64,000 nt of DNA from Amycolatopsis rifamycinica (GCF_000695625.1 NZ_JMQI01000027.1:62001-126000), one strand, 5' to 3'; numbered from the stretch's first letter, positions 16,917-25,140 are shown. Made by a program: numbers and translations. The notes: generated from the sequence alone by a model not told the origin.

Positions 16917-17857
16917 GCCTTTCGTTCCAGGCCGGCGGTCGTCTTTTCGTTGGTGCGCAGCAGGTCGTCGAAGGTCCGCTCCAGCAGACCGGCCCGGGGC
17001 CGGCCCCGGGCGGCGGACTCCGCGGCGAACCGGACGACCTTGGGCAGCTCGCCCCACGTCACCGCGGCCGCGGCGGCTTCCTCGGCCCCGATCTCGCCGT
17101 TCGCGGCGAGCACCTCGAGCCGGTAGGTGTAGTGGCGGCTCGCCGCCCACAGGTCGTCGCCGTAGCGGGCGGCGGCGGTCTCGTCCCCGGCCAGCACCCG
17201 GCCGATGCGCGCGAGCGCTTCGGACAGCGAGCACGTCCAGTCGTCCGGTCCGGCCGCGGGGGCCTCGCCGTCGGTGCGCGCCAGCCAGCGGTACGCATCC
17301 GCGTGCACCGGTTCCACGGGGGAGCCGAGCGCGTAGCGGTCGCGGTTGGCGATTTCCGCCGGCCACGGGGTGTGCGGGGCCAGCGCGGCCGCCAGCGCGG
17401 CGTCGTCCAGCCAGCCCAGGAAGGGTTCCTGCGCACCGAGCGGGGTCAGCGCGCGGAAGTGGTCGGCCACCAGCCACCGCCCGTCGCGGCGGCCGAGCAG
17501 CAGCAGCCAATGCGGCGAGTGCGCGGTCTCGTGCGCGGGCGACCAGGGCAGGCGGAAGGTGTCGGCGACGGCCAGCACCCGGCCCGACCGGGCGAGCTCG
17601 GCGTCGAGGTCCCCGGCGGCCAGTGCCCAGTCCGCGGCGCCGCGGTAGCCGAGGGGGTCGTGCGCGCCGACGTCGTCGACGCGGGTGTGCTGGGAGAACT
17701 CCAGGTCCCCGGGGCCGTCGCCGGACCGGACCGCCAGGCGGACGGCGTGCGCCAGCCGGGTCTTGACGTCGGGGTCGTCGGGTTCGAGGTAGGCCACCAG
17801 GTTGGTGGTGTAGCAGCTGAGTTCCGGCACTACGTCCGGGGCGTTGATGAGGTGCAC
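16913..17857 (-). CDS. BtrH-like acyltransferase (cysteine-peptidase fold)
   Basis: A 314-residue protein starting at a GTG with GGAGG 6 bases upstream; a longer in-frame form lacks a ribosome binding site. It carries a cysteine-peptidase-like triad: C15 (ELSCYTTNL), H116 (LPWSPAH...SPHWLLLL) and D132 (RWLVADHF). The same pattern occurs in the second such protein at 24034-25140. Butirosin BtrH, of this fold, moves an acyl group from a carrier protein to an amine. Residues about 200-300 form a helical C-terminal domain. I infer transfer of a carrier-bound aminoacyl group; the acceptor is unknown. Confidence 0.6.
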   Translation of the reverse strand: MHLINAPDVVPELSCYTTNLVAYLEPDDPDVKTRLAHAVRLAVRSGDGPGDLEFSQHTRVDDVGAHDPLGYRGAADWALAAGDLDAELARSGRVLAVADTFRLPWSPAHETAHSPHWLLLLGRRDGRWLVADHFRALTPLGAQEPFLGWLDDAALAAALAPHTPWPAEIANRDRYALGSPVEPVHADAYRWLARTDGEAPAAGPDDWTCSLSEALARIGRVLAGDETAAARYGDDLWAASRHYTYRLEVLAANGEIGAEEAAAAAVTWGELPKVVRFAAESAARGRPRAGLLERTFDDLLRTNEKTTAGLERKA

Positions 17858-17894
17858 GTCGAACCTCCGTCGTCGTGGGGGGTCCCGCACCGGG

Positions 17895-18770
17895 TCACCG
17901 GCGGGGAGCGGGGTGGAAGGCGCAGCTCAGCGGGACCGGCGAGCGGGTGCGCAGGCTCAGCCAGGCGAAGCCGCGCCAGCGCCCGGACACCGCGCCGGGC
18001 GGGACGTCGATCGACCAGGGCCGCCCGGCCAGGCCGGTGCCCGCGGCCTTGACGCACGCTTCCTGCACGGTCCACACCCAGGCGAACTCCTTCGCCCGCC
18101 GGGCGCGGGGCAGCGCGGTGACCTCCGGGGCGTGCGAGCCCAGGCACCGGCGCAGCGTCGAGTCCGCGAGCCGCTCCGGGGGGAGCTGGACGTCGACGCC
18201 CACGTCCCCGTGCGCGCACACGGCCGCCGCGACCCGGTCCCCGTCGTGGGAGATCGTGATCCCGGGCAGCGCCAGGTCCGGCGCCCCATCCGGGGCCAGC
18301 CGCGGCTTGCCTGCCGGGTCGGCGCCGATCGGCAGCGCGGCCAGGCCGGGCCGCACCCGCCGCAGCAGGCGCCGCAGCAGGTGCCGGCCGGCGAGGAACT
18401 CCGCGCGCCGCCAGCCCGGCCGGGTGCCGGCCTCGGCGAGGTCCGCCACGTGGGCGGGCGCACCGTCGAGCTCGGCACGACCGGCCGAGGCGACCCACAC
18501 GCCGGAGGCGATCTCGGCGCCGTCGATGGACACCTCCGGCAGCCCGTGGGTCGCGGCACTTTCGCGGGAAAGCGGCGGGTTGGGGAGGGGGAGTCCGACG
18601 ACGATGGGGATGGTGCCGGGACCGTCGATGGACACCTCCGCCAGTCCGTGGGTGGCGCCGCTTTCGCGGGAAAGCGGCGAACCGGGGAGGAGGCGGCCCG
18701 TGGTGGCGCCGTCGATGGCCGCCTCCGGCGGACCCTGGGTGCCGGCGATCTCGTCGCCCGGGGCGGTCAT
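17895..18770 (-). CDS. 4'-phosphopantetheinyl transferase with repeat-derived N-terminal extension
   Basis: A 291-residue Sfp-type enzyme that converts apo carrier proteins to the holo form using CoA. Signatures are GVDVQ (191-195, Mg-binding aspartate) and WTVQEACVKAAG (233-244), where the usual K-E-A is Q-E-A. A normal enzyme begins near residue 90. Residues about 19-84 are instead built from repeats (PLSRES, ATHGL, EVSIDG twice), encoded by the palindromic DNA repeat annotated separately. The ATG overlaps the upstream stop. A GTG at residue 91 could be a secondary start. It serves the two free carriers and the fused carrier domain of the cluster. Confidence 0.85.
   Translation of the reverse strand: MTAPGDEIAGTQGPPEAAIDGATTGRLLPGSPLSRESGATHGLAEVSIDGPGTIPIVVGLPLPNPPLSRESAATHGLPEVSIDGAEIASGVWVASAGRAELDGAPAHVADLAEAGTRPGWRRAEFLAGRHLLRRLLRRVRPGLAALPIGADPAGKPRLAPDGAPDLALPGITISHDGDRVAAAVCAHGDVGVDVQLPPERLADSTLRRCLGSHAPEVTALPRARRAKEFAWVWTVQEACVKAAGTGLAGRPWSIDVPPGAVSGRWRGFAWLSLRTRSPVPLSCAFHPAPRR
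18522..18760. repeat. Tandem palindrome-bearing repeats inside the phosphopantetheinyl transferase gene
   Basis: Units starting GTCGATGG at 18522, 18624 and 18711 are spaced 102 and 87 bases, both multiples of three. The first two carry the core CTTTCGCGGGAAAGCGGC; in the second it extends to a hairpin with arms CCGCTTTC and GAAAGCGG. The reading frame is kept open through all copies. Confidence 0.75.
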
Positions 18771-19864
18771 GCGCGCAGTTCCGCGAGGAGCGTCTCGGCG
18801 CCGTCGGCCACCGCGCCGAGCATCAGCTCGGTCACCCCGCCGCCGATGCCGAACACCGCGGCCTCGGCCCGGACGAGCTGGAGGCCGTCGTCGGCGAACC
18901 CGTCGGCGCCCCGCCACCGCGCACAGCGCGAGAGCACGTCGTCGGCGGTGAGCCCGACCGCGGCCTTCAGTGTGGCCGCGCTCGTCGCGTCGTGCTCCTC
19001 CACGACCCGCTCGCCCAGTGCCTCGTGCAGCGCCCGCAAGGCTCGCACCCGCACCAGGCAGCCCGCGAACTCCTGGCGGACCGGGTCGTGGTCCCACAGC
19101 GCGCGGCCGTCGATCTCCCGCCGGGTCAGCGACGTCCGGGTCTCCGCCAGCACCCGGCTGGTGAGCGCGGTGGCCCACTGAGCGCCGGCGAGCCGTTCGG
19201 TGCCCATGTGCCGGGCGAACAGGGCCAGCCCGCGGCCCTGCCGGCCGAGCACCGCCGAGGAGGGCAGCCGCACCCCGGAGAACTCCACGTGCCCGATGCC
19301 CGCGCCCGCCAGCAGCGTGGTCGTCGCGGGCGTGACCCGCACCCCCGCCGCGTCCGCCGGGACCAGGACCCAGGTGAAGGCGGTGAAGTGCCGTCCGGCC
19401 CGGTGCCGGGCCAGCACCAGGAAGTACGCGGCCCGGGTCGCCGTGGTCACCCAGCGCTTCGAGCCCTCGAGCCGGACGGTGTCCCCGTCGATCTCGACCT
19501 CGGTGCCCAGCCCGGTGAGGTCGGACCCGGCCGCCGCGGCGTCCGTGGCCGCCAGCGCGACCTCGCAGTCGCCGTCGGCGACCCGGTCGAACTCCGGCCC
19601 GGTCCCGGCGGCCAGGATCGGCAGCGCGCTCGCCGACTGCACCAGCACGCTCAACGTGATGCCGTTGTCGCCCCGGGCGTCGACCGCGCGCAGGGTGGCC
19701 CCGAGCCGGCCGGGGTCGGCGACCAGGCCGGTCGGCGTGCGCCGCCGGTACTGCTCCCGCAGCACCCCGTCTGCCCCGAGCCGGCGCCACACCCGGCCGC
19801 CGTCCGCGTCCGAATCCACAGTGGACAGCCCGCGGCCGCCGTCCAGGAGGGCTGCCTCAGGCAA
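18767..19864 (-). CDS. Acyl-CoA-dehydrogenase-fold flavoprotein (second of pair)
   Basis: A 365-residue FAD enzyme of the acyl-CoA dehydrogenase superfamily. The middle domain shows LEGSKRWVTTATRAAYFLVLAR and the C-terminal helices include TERLAGAQWATALTSRVLAE and VFGIGGGVTELML. The catalytic glutamate of the usual YEGT motif is not evident by eye. It starts with TTG at 19862-19864, supported by AGGAGG 6 bases upstream, and overlaps the preceding gene by 8 bases. Candidate roles are alpha,beta-dehydrogenation of a carrier-bound amino acid or, with the flavin reductase, hydroxylation. The N-terminal domain is short for the family. Confidence 0.75.
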   Translation of the reverse strand: MPEAALLDGGRGLSTVDSDADGGRVWRRLGADGVLREQYRRRTPTGLVADPGRLGATLRAVDARGDNGITLSVLVQSASALPILAAGTGPEFDRVADGDCEVALAATDAAAAGSDLTGLGTEVEIDGDTVRLEGSKRWVTTATRAAYFLVLARHRAGRHFTAFTWVLVPADAAGVRVTPATTTLLAGAGIGHVEFSGVRLPSSAVLGRQGRGLALFARHMGTERLAGAQWATALTSRVLAETRTSLTRREIDGRALWDHDPVRQEFAGCLVRVRALRALHEALGERVVEEHDATSAATLKAAVGLTADDVLSRCARWRGADGFADDGLQLVRAEAAVFGIGGGVTELMLGAVADGAETLLAELRA

Positions 19865-21008
19865 AACGCACCTCCTGGTCGAGCAGGGTGAGCCGGCCGT
19901 CGGCGAGGTGCAGCCGGTCGTTGCTGTAGTTCAGCACCGCCGACCGCAGATCCCGCAGCGACTGCTCCAGCCGCGTCGGGGAGTCGCGCAGGTAGCCGTG
20001 GCGCATCCCGACCGCGTCGACCAGCTCGTCAACGGCGCGGTAGCACTCCTCGGCGGCGGTGATCTTCACGGCGTTGATCAGCAGCTGCACCTTCGGCACG
20101 CTGAGGTCGGCGGCGGTCTCGACCACCTGCCGGGCGTGGCCGATCAGCGCGTGCACGGTGTCCAGCCGCTGGCGCGACCGGGACAGCCGCGTCATCAGCA
20201 GCTCCGAGCTCAGGTCCGTCTTGCCCCGGCTGCCGCGCAGGGACGCGATCACCCGGGACAGCGCCCCGGCCGCCGTGCCCAGCCAGCAGGACGCCCAGCC
20301 GAGGTGGGCCAGCGGCCCGAACACGGTCGTGACGATGGTGTGGAAGTCGCCGTGCCGCCCGACGACCTGGTGCGCGGGCAGCCGCCCGCGCAGCTTCATG
20401 GCCCCGCTGTCACTGGCGCGCATGCCCAGCGGGTTCCAGCCGCCGGCCGGCTCGATCTCCACCTGCTCGCGAGCGGCGTAGACCAGCGAAACCTGGTTGT
20501 CCGCCTCGGAGTCCGGGGAGCGCATCGTGATGAGGAACCCGTCGGCCTGCTTGCCCCCGGTGACGATCGGGGCGAAGCGGTCGATGAGCAGCTCGCCGTC
20601 GCGCCAGGCCGCGGCGGACTCGGCGGTCAGCAGGTGCCCGCCCTTGCCCGCCTCGGTGGTGACCGAGCCGAGGTAGAGCCGGCCCGCGGCGATCTCGGGC
20701 ACCAGTTCCGCGCGCAGCCGGCCTTCGGCGTGCGCGAGCACGGCGGCGACCTGCTGGCAGTGCATCGCGAAGATCATCGCCAGGGACATGTCCACCCGGC
20801 CCAGCTCGGTGCTGGTCTCCAGCACGTCGGCCAGGGACCCGCCGAGCCCGCCGTCTTCGGACGGCACCAGCAGCCCGAGCAGTCCGGTGGCGCGCAGCTC
20901 GTCCAGCGCCTCCACCGGGAACGTCGCTTCGTCGTCGGTCCGGCGGACGTGCTCCTCGGCGACCTTGGTGACGCGCCCGACGAGTTCGGCGAGCGGGGCG
21001 GTGGTCAT
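19857..21008 (-). CDS. Acyl-CoA-dehydrogenase-fold flavoprotein (first of pair)
   Basis: A 383-residue acyl-CoA dehydrogenase-like flavoprotein: N-terminal helical domain (LRATGLLGLLVPSEDGGLGG), beta domain with GSVTTEAGKGGHLLT and WNPLGMRASDSGAM, and a C-terminal helical domain ending in LNYSNDRLHLADGR. In the last motif serine or asparagine occupies the position where dehydrogenases often have glutamate. It is encoded directly after a carrier protein, with an ATGA overlap, in the arrangement seen for carrier-bound aminoacyl oxidases such as PltE or AnaB. The substrate is probably an aminoacyl-carrier, but a monooxygenase activity cannot be excluded. Confidence 0.82.
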   Translation of the reverse strand: MTTAPLAELVGRVTKVAEEHVRRTDDEATFPVEALDELRATGLLGLLVPSEDGGLGGSLADVLETSTELGRVDMSLAMIFAMHCQQVAAVLAHAEGRLRAELVPEIAAGRLYLGSVTTEAGKGGHLLTAESAAAWRDGELLIDRFAPIVTGGKQADGFLITMRSPDSEADNQVSLVYAAREQVEIEPAGGWNPLGMRASDSGAMKLRGRLPAHQVVGRHGDFHTIVTTVFGPLAHLGWASCWLGTAAGALSRVIASLRGSRGKTDLSSELLMTRLSRSRQRLDTVHALIGHARQVVETAADLSVPKVQLLINAVKITAAEECYRAVDELVDAVGMRHGYLRDSPTRLEQSLRDLRSAVLNYSNDRLHLADGRLTLLDQEVRFA

Positions 21009-21256
21009 GACGAGACCCCTTCACGCTCCAGCTGCGCCTGCACGGCGGTCCACAGGGTGGCGCCGGTGGCGAAGGTGGCGTCGGTGATGTCCTCGTCCGG
21101 CAGGGAGACGCCGAAGACGTCCTCGATCTCGAACAGCACGTTGATCGACTGCATCGAGTCGAGCCCGCGCTCGCGCAGCGAGTCGTCCGGGGCCAGCTCG
21201 CGGCCGTTGAGGAACTTCAGGTACGGGGTGAGCAGTTCGGCCATGCGGGGGTCCAT
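21005..21256 (-). CDS. Free-standing acyl/aminoacyl carrier protein A
   Basis: An 83-residue carrier protein with the phosphopantetheine attachment serine S34 in RERGLDSMQSINVLFEIED, then FGVSLPDEDI. It fits the four-helix carrier fold and length. The ATG at 21254-21256 follows GGAG at a spacing of about 8; an upstream GTG in the same frame is less likely. It lies between the PLP decarboxylase and the first flavoprotein, making it the probable scaffold for their substrate. Confidence 0.88.
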   Translation of the reverse strand: MDPRMAELLTPYLKFLNGRELAPDDSLRERGLDSMQSINVLFEIEDVFGVSLPDEDITDATFATGATLWTAVQAQLEREGVSS

Positions 21257-21267
21257 TTGTTCGCTCC

Positions 21268-22551
21268 TCACAATCGGTCCGCCGAAGCGGGGTCAGTGGT
21301 CCTGACCAGTTCCACGCGCGAGGTCCGCGCGGGGGCGCCGGGGCGGTCGCCGTCGACGACGACCTCCGCCGGCAGGGGGTGTCCCAGGAAGGCGACGAGG
21401 CTGGCGCAGAGGCCGTAGGCGCCGACATTCGGCACCGCCACCAGGTCGCCAGGGCTCAGCTCGGGCAATTTCCCGTTGCGGGTCCACGTGTCCAGCGGAG
21501 TGCACAGCGGGCCGGCGACGAGCGCGTCGAGCGCGGGCGGGCCGCCCGGGCCGAGCAGGCGCGGCGAGAGCGGGGGCAGCCGCCGCATCCCCGACATGCC
21601 GCCGAGGTGGTTGATGCCGGACTCGAGCACGACGATGTCCTTGCCGTGCGAGCGCTTGACGTCCAGCACCGCCGTGACGAGGGTGCCCGCGGTGCCGACG
21701 AGATAACGGCCGGATTCGAACACGACCTCCGGCCCGTTCTCGCGCCAGCCCGGCAGCTCTTCGGCGAGCAGCGCTTCGAGCCCCTCCCGCAGCCCGGGCA
21801 GTTCGACCGCGGTGCCCTCTTTCGCGAAGGGGGCGCCGAAGCCGCCACCGAGGTCGAGGGTCCGGAACCGGACCCCGTGCGGTGCCAGCGCTTCCCGCAG
21901 CCGCGCGGCGGTGCCCAGCGCGCGGCGGAACTGCCCGACCAGGTCGTCGACCTCGGTGAGGTTCGTGCCCATGTACAGGTGCAGTCCCGACGCCTCGGCG
22001 TGCTCGCCCCCGGCGAACCGGGTGGGCTCGGCGAGGATCCAGCCGGTGTCGGCGCCGAACTGCGAGGGCACGCCGGTCATCGCCAGGCCCTGGCCCGGCA
22101 CCGGCTGGTCGTCGTTGACGCGCAGCAGGTAGCGGGCCCGGACCCCGGCCTCGCCGGCGAGCCGGTCGAGCTGGGTGATGGCGTGCGGGGAGTCCACGGA
22201 GAACTCCCGCACCCCGGCCCGCAGCGCGGCCGCGATCTCGGCGTCCCGCTTGGCCGGGCCGGTGTAGAGCACCTGCGCGCCCGGCCAGCCGGCCTCGAGC
22301 GCGGCCCGCAGCTCGCCGGAGGAGCAGACCTCCGGGCGGGCGCCGGTCTCGCGCAGCGCGCCCAGCACGTCCGGGTGCGGGTTGGCCTTGAGCGAGTACA
22401 GCAGCCCGGTGCCGCGGGGCAGGGCGCTGTCGAGCCGCCGGTGGTTGCGGCGGACCTCGGCCAGGTCGTAGACGTAGGCGGGGGTGGGCAGCCCGGCGAG
22501 GTCGCCGGGCAGGTCCGCGAGCCCCGCGGGACGCTCAGCGAGCAGCTCCAC
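21268..22551 (-). CDS. PLP-dependent decarboxylase of the BtrK/VinO (DAP/ornithine decarboxylase fold-III) type
   Basis: A 427-residue alanine-racemase-fold decarboxylase. Visible are the PLP lysine K55 (LYSLKANPH), the phosphate-binding glycine loop LDLGGGFGAPF (about 233-242), ESGRYLVGTAG and the active-site cysteine C350 (GPLCTPLD) contributed across the dimer. The overall look is that of BtrK and VinO, which decarboxylate glutamyl- or methylaspartyl-carrier proteins, rather than lysine-making LysA. The GTG start has AGGAGG 6 bases upstream and overlaps the ligase gene by 17 bases. Carrier protein A follows it immediately, supporting a carrier-bound substrate. Confidence 0.85.
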   Translation of the reverse strand: MELLAERPAGLADLPGDLAGLPTPAYVYDLAEVRRNHRRLDSALPRGTGLLYSLKANPHPDVLGALRETGARPEVCSSGELRAALEAGWPGAQVLYTGPAKRDAEIAAALRAGVREFSVDSPHAITQLDRLAGEAGVRARYLLRVNDDQPVPGQGLAMTGVPSQFGADTGWILAEPTRFAGGEHAEASGLHLYMGTNLTEVDDLVGQFRRALGTAARLREALAPHGVRFRTLDLGGGFGAPFAKEGTAVELPGLREGLEALLAEELPGWRENGPEVVFESGRYLVGTAGTLVTAVLDVKRSHGKDIVVLESGINHLGGMSGMRRLPPLSPRLLGPGGPPALDALVAGPLCTPLDTWTRNGKLPELSPGDLVAVPNVGAYGLCASLVAFLGHPLPAEVVVDGDRPGAPARTSRVELVRTTDPASADRL

Positions 22552-24037
22552 CGGACACCTCCTCGGCCATCGAGGCCAGTGCCTTGCGGTCGACCTTCCC
22601 GTTGCCGGTCAGCGGGAGCGCCTCCACCCGCAGGCAGCTCGCCGGGATCTTGAACTCCTCGATCCGGGTGCGCATCCCGTCGAGCACGCCCTCGGCGGCC
22701 AGCTCCCCGGTGACGAACAGCCACGCCGGGCGGGTGTCCTTCGGGACCAGCACCGCGGCCTCGCGGACGCCCGGCACGCCGCGCGCCGCGGTTTCGACCT
22801 CGGTCGCGCTGACGCGGAACCCGCGCTCCTTGTAGATGTCGTCGCGGCGGCCGTCGAAGTAGAGGTAGCCCTCCTCGTCGAGCCGGCCGTAGTCGCCGGT
22901 GCGCAGTTCGGGGAACAGCCCGTCCACGCGCGGGAACTTCTGCGCGGTCAGCTCCGGACGGCGCCAGTACCCGGCCATGACGTTCGGGCCGCGCACCACG
23001 ATCTCGCCGATTTCCCCGGCGGGCAGCCGTTCGCCGTCCTCCCCGATGACGAAGACCTCGGTGCCGGGCAGGGCGCGGCCGCTGGAGCCGGGCCGCTCCA
23101 GGTCGCCGTCCACCGGCATGATGGTGGCGCGCTTGCACTCGGTCAGCCCGAACATCAGCTGCACCCGCAGGCCGGGAACGGCCGCCCGCAGGGACTCCAG
23201 CGTGCCGGTCGGCATGGCCGCGCCGGTGTTGGTGAGCAGCCGGAGAGCGGGGGCGGGCGTCGGGCGGCGCCGCAGCAGCGCGCTGAGCGCCTCGGCGACG
23301 GCCGGGACCGCGGGCAGCACCGTCGCGTTCGCGCGCACCAGGTTGCGCACCAGCGACGGCCCCACCTCGGTGGGGGCGCCCAGCACCAGGTTCGACCCCG
23401 CCGTGACGGACAGGAACACCTGGTACAGCCCGTAGTCGAAGGACAGCGGCAGCGGGCTGTAGACGACGTCGTCGGTGCGGTACTCCAGCACCGACGCGAT
23501 CGCGCCGACGGCGAACAGCATCTGCTGGTGGGTGCTGACCACGGCTTTCGGCAGCGACGTGGTACCGGACGTGTAGATCAGGCACACCGCGTCCACCGGC
23601 AGCGGAGGAGCGGGCAGCGCGACGTCGTCACCGGGGCCCGTGGCGAGGTCCTCGACCGAGACGGCGGGGACGCCGGCCGCTTCGGCCGACCGCCGCACGT
23701 CGTCGTCGCCGGTCACCATCAGCACCGGCTCGGAGTCGGCGAGCACGTGGTCGAGGCTGGTGCCGCGAACCTGCTCGTGCAACAGGGAAAACGCGACCCC
23801 GGCCCGGGCGGCGCCGAAGACCACGGCGGGCAGCAGCGTGCTCGCCGGGGCGTTGATCAGCAGCCGGTCGCCGCGGCGGGCGCCGCGGGCGGTGAGCGCG
23901 GCGGCGACGCGCCGAGCGGCGGTGGCCAGTTCGTCGTAGGTCGCCGAGGCGCCGCGGCAGGTGAGCGCGGTCCGGTTCGGCCACAGCCGGGCGGCGTGGT
24001 CGAGCAGTTCGTGGAGCACCCGGGGGGAGTACGTCAT
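22535..24037 (-). CDS. AMP-forming acyl/aminoacyl ligase (second adenylating enzyme)
   Basis: A 500-residue class I adenylate-forming ligase with CLIYTSGTTSLPKAV, SFDYGLYQVF, FGLTECKRATIMP, LRTGDYGRLDEEG, GRRDDIYKERGFRVSATEVE and a C-terminal LTGNGKVDRKAL with the catalytic lysine. Its pocket region differs from the other adenylation enzyme and lacks the alpha-amino-acid-type FDxSVxxM pattern, so it may activate an omega- or beta-amino acid or an acyl group, as VinN-type ligases do. It starts in an ATGA overlap with the BtrH-carrier fusion, hinting that the fused carrier domain is its partner. Confidence 0.88.
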   Translation of the reverse strand: MTYSPRVLHELLDHAARLWPNRTALTCRGASATYDELATAARRVAAALTARGARRGDRLLINAPASTLLPAVVFGAARAGVAFSLLHEQVRGTSLDHVLADSEPVLMVTGDDDVRRSAEAAGVPAVSVEDLATGPGDDVALPAPPLPVDAVCLIYTSGTTSLPKAVVSTHQQMLFAVGAIASVLEYRTDDVVYSPLPLSFDYGLYQVFLSVTAGSNLVLGAPTEVGPSLVRNLVRANATVLPAVPAVAEALSALLRRRPTPAPALRLLTNTGAAMPTGTLESLRAAVPGLRVQLMFGLTECKRATIMPVDGDLERPGSSGRALPGTEVFVIGEDGERLPAGEIGEIVVRGPNVMAGYWRRPELTAQKFPRVDGLFPELRTGDYGRLDEEGYLYFDGRRDDIYKERGFRVSATEVETAARGVPGVREAAVLVPKDTRPAWLFVTGELAAEGVLDGMRTRIEEFKIPASCLRVEALPLTGNGKVDRKALASMAEEVSGGAAR

Positions 24038-25140
24038 CGTGTTCCTCCTGCGGCCAGGACGGCACGGCACAGGCCGTCGACGTGGGTGAGCTTTTCCGGA
24101 ACCAGGTCCTCGGCCGCGAACTCGACGCCGAGGTCGCTTTCGATCCGCTCGACGATCTCCATCATGCGGAAGGAGCTGAACCCGGGGATGTCGCCGAGCG
24201 TGCGCGCGCCGGCGGGTGGCTCGGTGCCCAGCACGGTCCCGATCGCCGCGGCGACGGACTCGCGCAGCTCCGGCGACACGCCAACGCTGTCCACTGTGGA
24301 CTCCGTGGCGGCCGGGAGGGTCCCGTCGAACGCGGTGTGGTCCGCGGCGAGGCACTCGGCGAGACGGCCGAACAACGCGCGGGGTTCGGCGCGGCCCGCC
24401 GAAACCCGGCGGCTCGCCAGGTAGACCTGTTTGGCGAGCGCGTCCCACTCGGCCAGGTGGGCCCGGACCGCGTCGGTGACCGGCCCGGTGGCGGCGGCGT
24501 GCAGCCGGCGGCTGCGGGTCAGCAGCCACGTCTGCAACGTCAGTCCCCGCAACGCCCGTTCCCGGTCCGGGTGGTCGGCGTAGGTGGCGACGTAGCTGCC
24601 GGCGTCGGCCAGCTCCACCAGTGGCGTGCGGTCGGCGGGGCGGTCCCCGGCGACGACGTCGAACGCCAGCGCGCCGTCGGGAAGCGCTTCCGCGAGCTCC
24701 GCGTGCCCGAGCGGCCACCGGCCCGGCCGGGCCGCACCCCACTGGGTGTCGTTGTGGTAGCCGTCGACGACGGTGACGCCGTCCTCGGCCGGCTCGATCA
24801 GGAAGCTGTGTTCCAGGTGCTGCTTGCGGTGGTAGGGGACCCAGGGCAGGTGGTAGGCGTCCGCCACGACGTAGCAGCCGGGGCCCGGTTCGAGCTCGCC
24901 TGCCGAGCCGATCCGCGCGCGCCGGGTGACGCGCAGTCCCAGCAGCTCGGCCGATTCGGTCACCTGGGCGTCGACCGGCGGCTCGACGGTGGGCAACCCG
25001 TCCGCGCCCGGCCGGGGCCAGAAGCGCAGGACCCGGCCCAGCGCGAGGTGCGTGCCCGCGCCGTGCACGCGGTCGGCGAGTTCGGCCAGGTTGACCTGGA
25101 CGCAGTCGAAGAGGCGGTGGTCCAGCGGCTCAACGGACAT
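24034..25140 (-). CDS. BtrH-like acyltransferase fused to a C-terminal carrier domain
   Basis: A 368-residue two-domain protein. Residues 1-270 repeat the BtrH-like pattern of the paralogue at 16913-17857: C13 (LFDCVQVNL), H111 (HLPWVPYH...LEHSFLI) and D126 (VTVVDGYHN). Residues about 290-365 form a carrier domain, LGDIPGFSSFRMMEIVERIE, with a serine at 322/323 in the DSL-like position and no preceding aspartate. Fusion would bring the donor thioester to the transferase active site. The ATG overlaps the TrpB2-like gene by 11 bases. I am fairly sure of both domains, less of BtrH-like activity. Confidence 0.62.
   Translation of the reverse strand: MSVEPLDHRLFDCVQVNLAELADRVHGAGTHLALGRVLRFWPRPGADGLPTVEPPVDAQVTESAELLGLRVTRRARIGSAGELEPGPGCYVVADAYHLPWVPYHRKQHLEHSFLIEPAEDGVTVVDGYHNDTQWGAARPGRWPLGHAELAEALPDGALAFDVVAGDRPADRTPLVELADAGSYVATYADHPDRERALRGLTLQTWLLTRSRRLHAAATGPVTDAVRAHLAEWDALAKQVYLASRRVSAGRAEPRALFGRLAECLAADHTAFDGTLPAATESTVDSVGVSPELRESVAAAIGTVLGTEPPAGARTLGDIPGFSSFRMMEIVERIESDLGVEFAAEDLVPEKLTHVDGLCRAVLAAGGTR

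Noticed and set aside
16913-17890. Longer start for the BtrH-like gene at 17890
   Set aside because: No ribosome binding site there, whereas the GTG at 17855-17857 has GGAGG at ideal spacing.
18522-18770. CRISPR array
   Set aside because: The repeats differ in spacing, lie within a coding sequence and have no uniform spacers.
21268-22551. Calling the decarboxylase lysA
   Set aside because: Context of carrier proteins and BtrK/VinO-like features argue against diaminopimelate decarboxylase of lysine biosynthesis.
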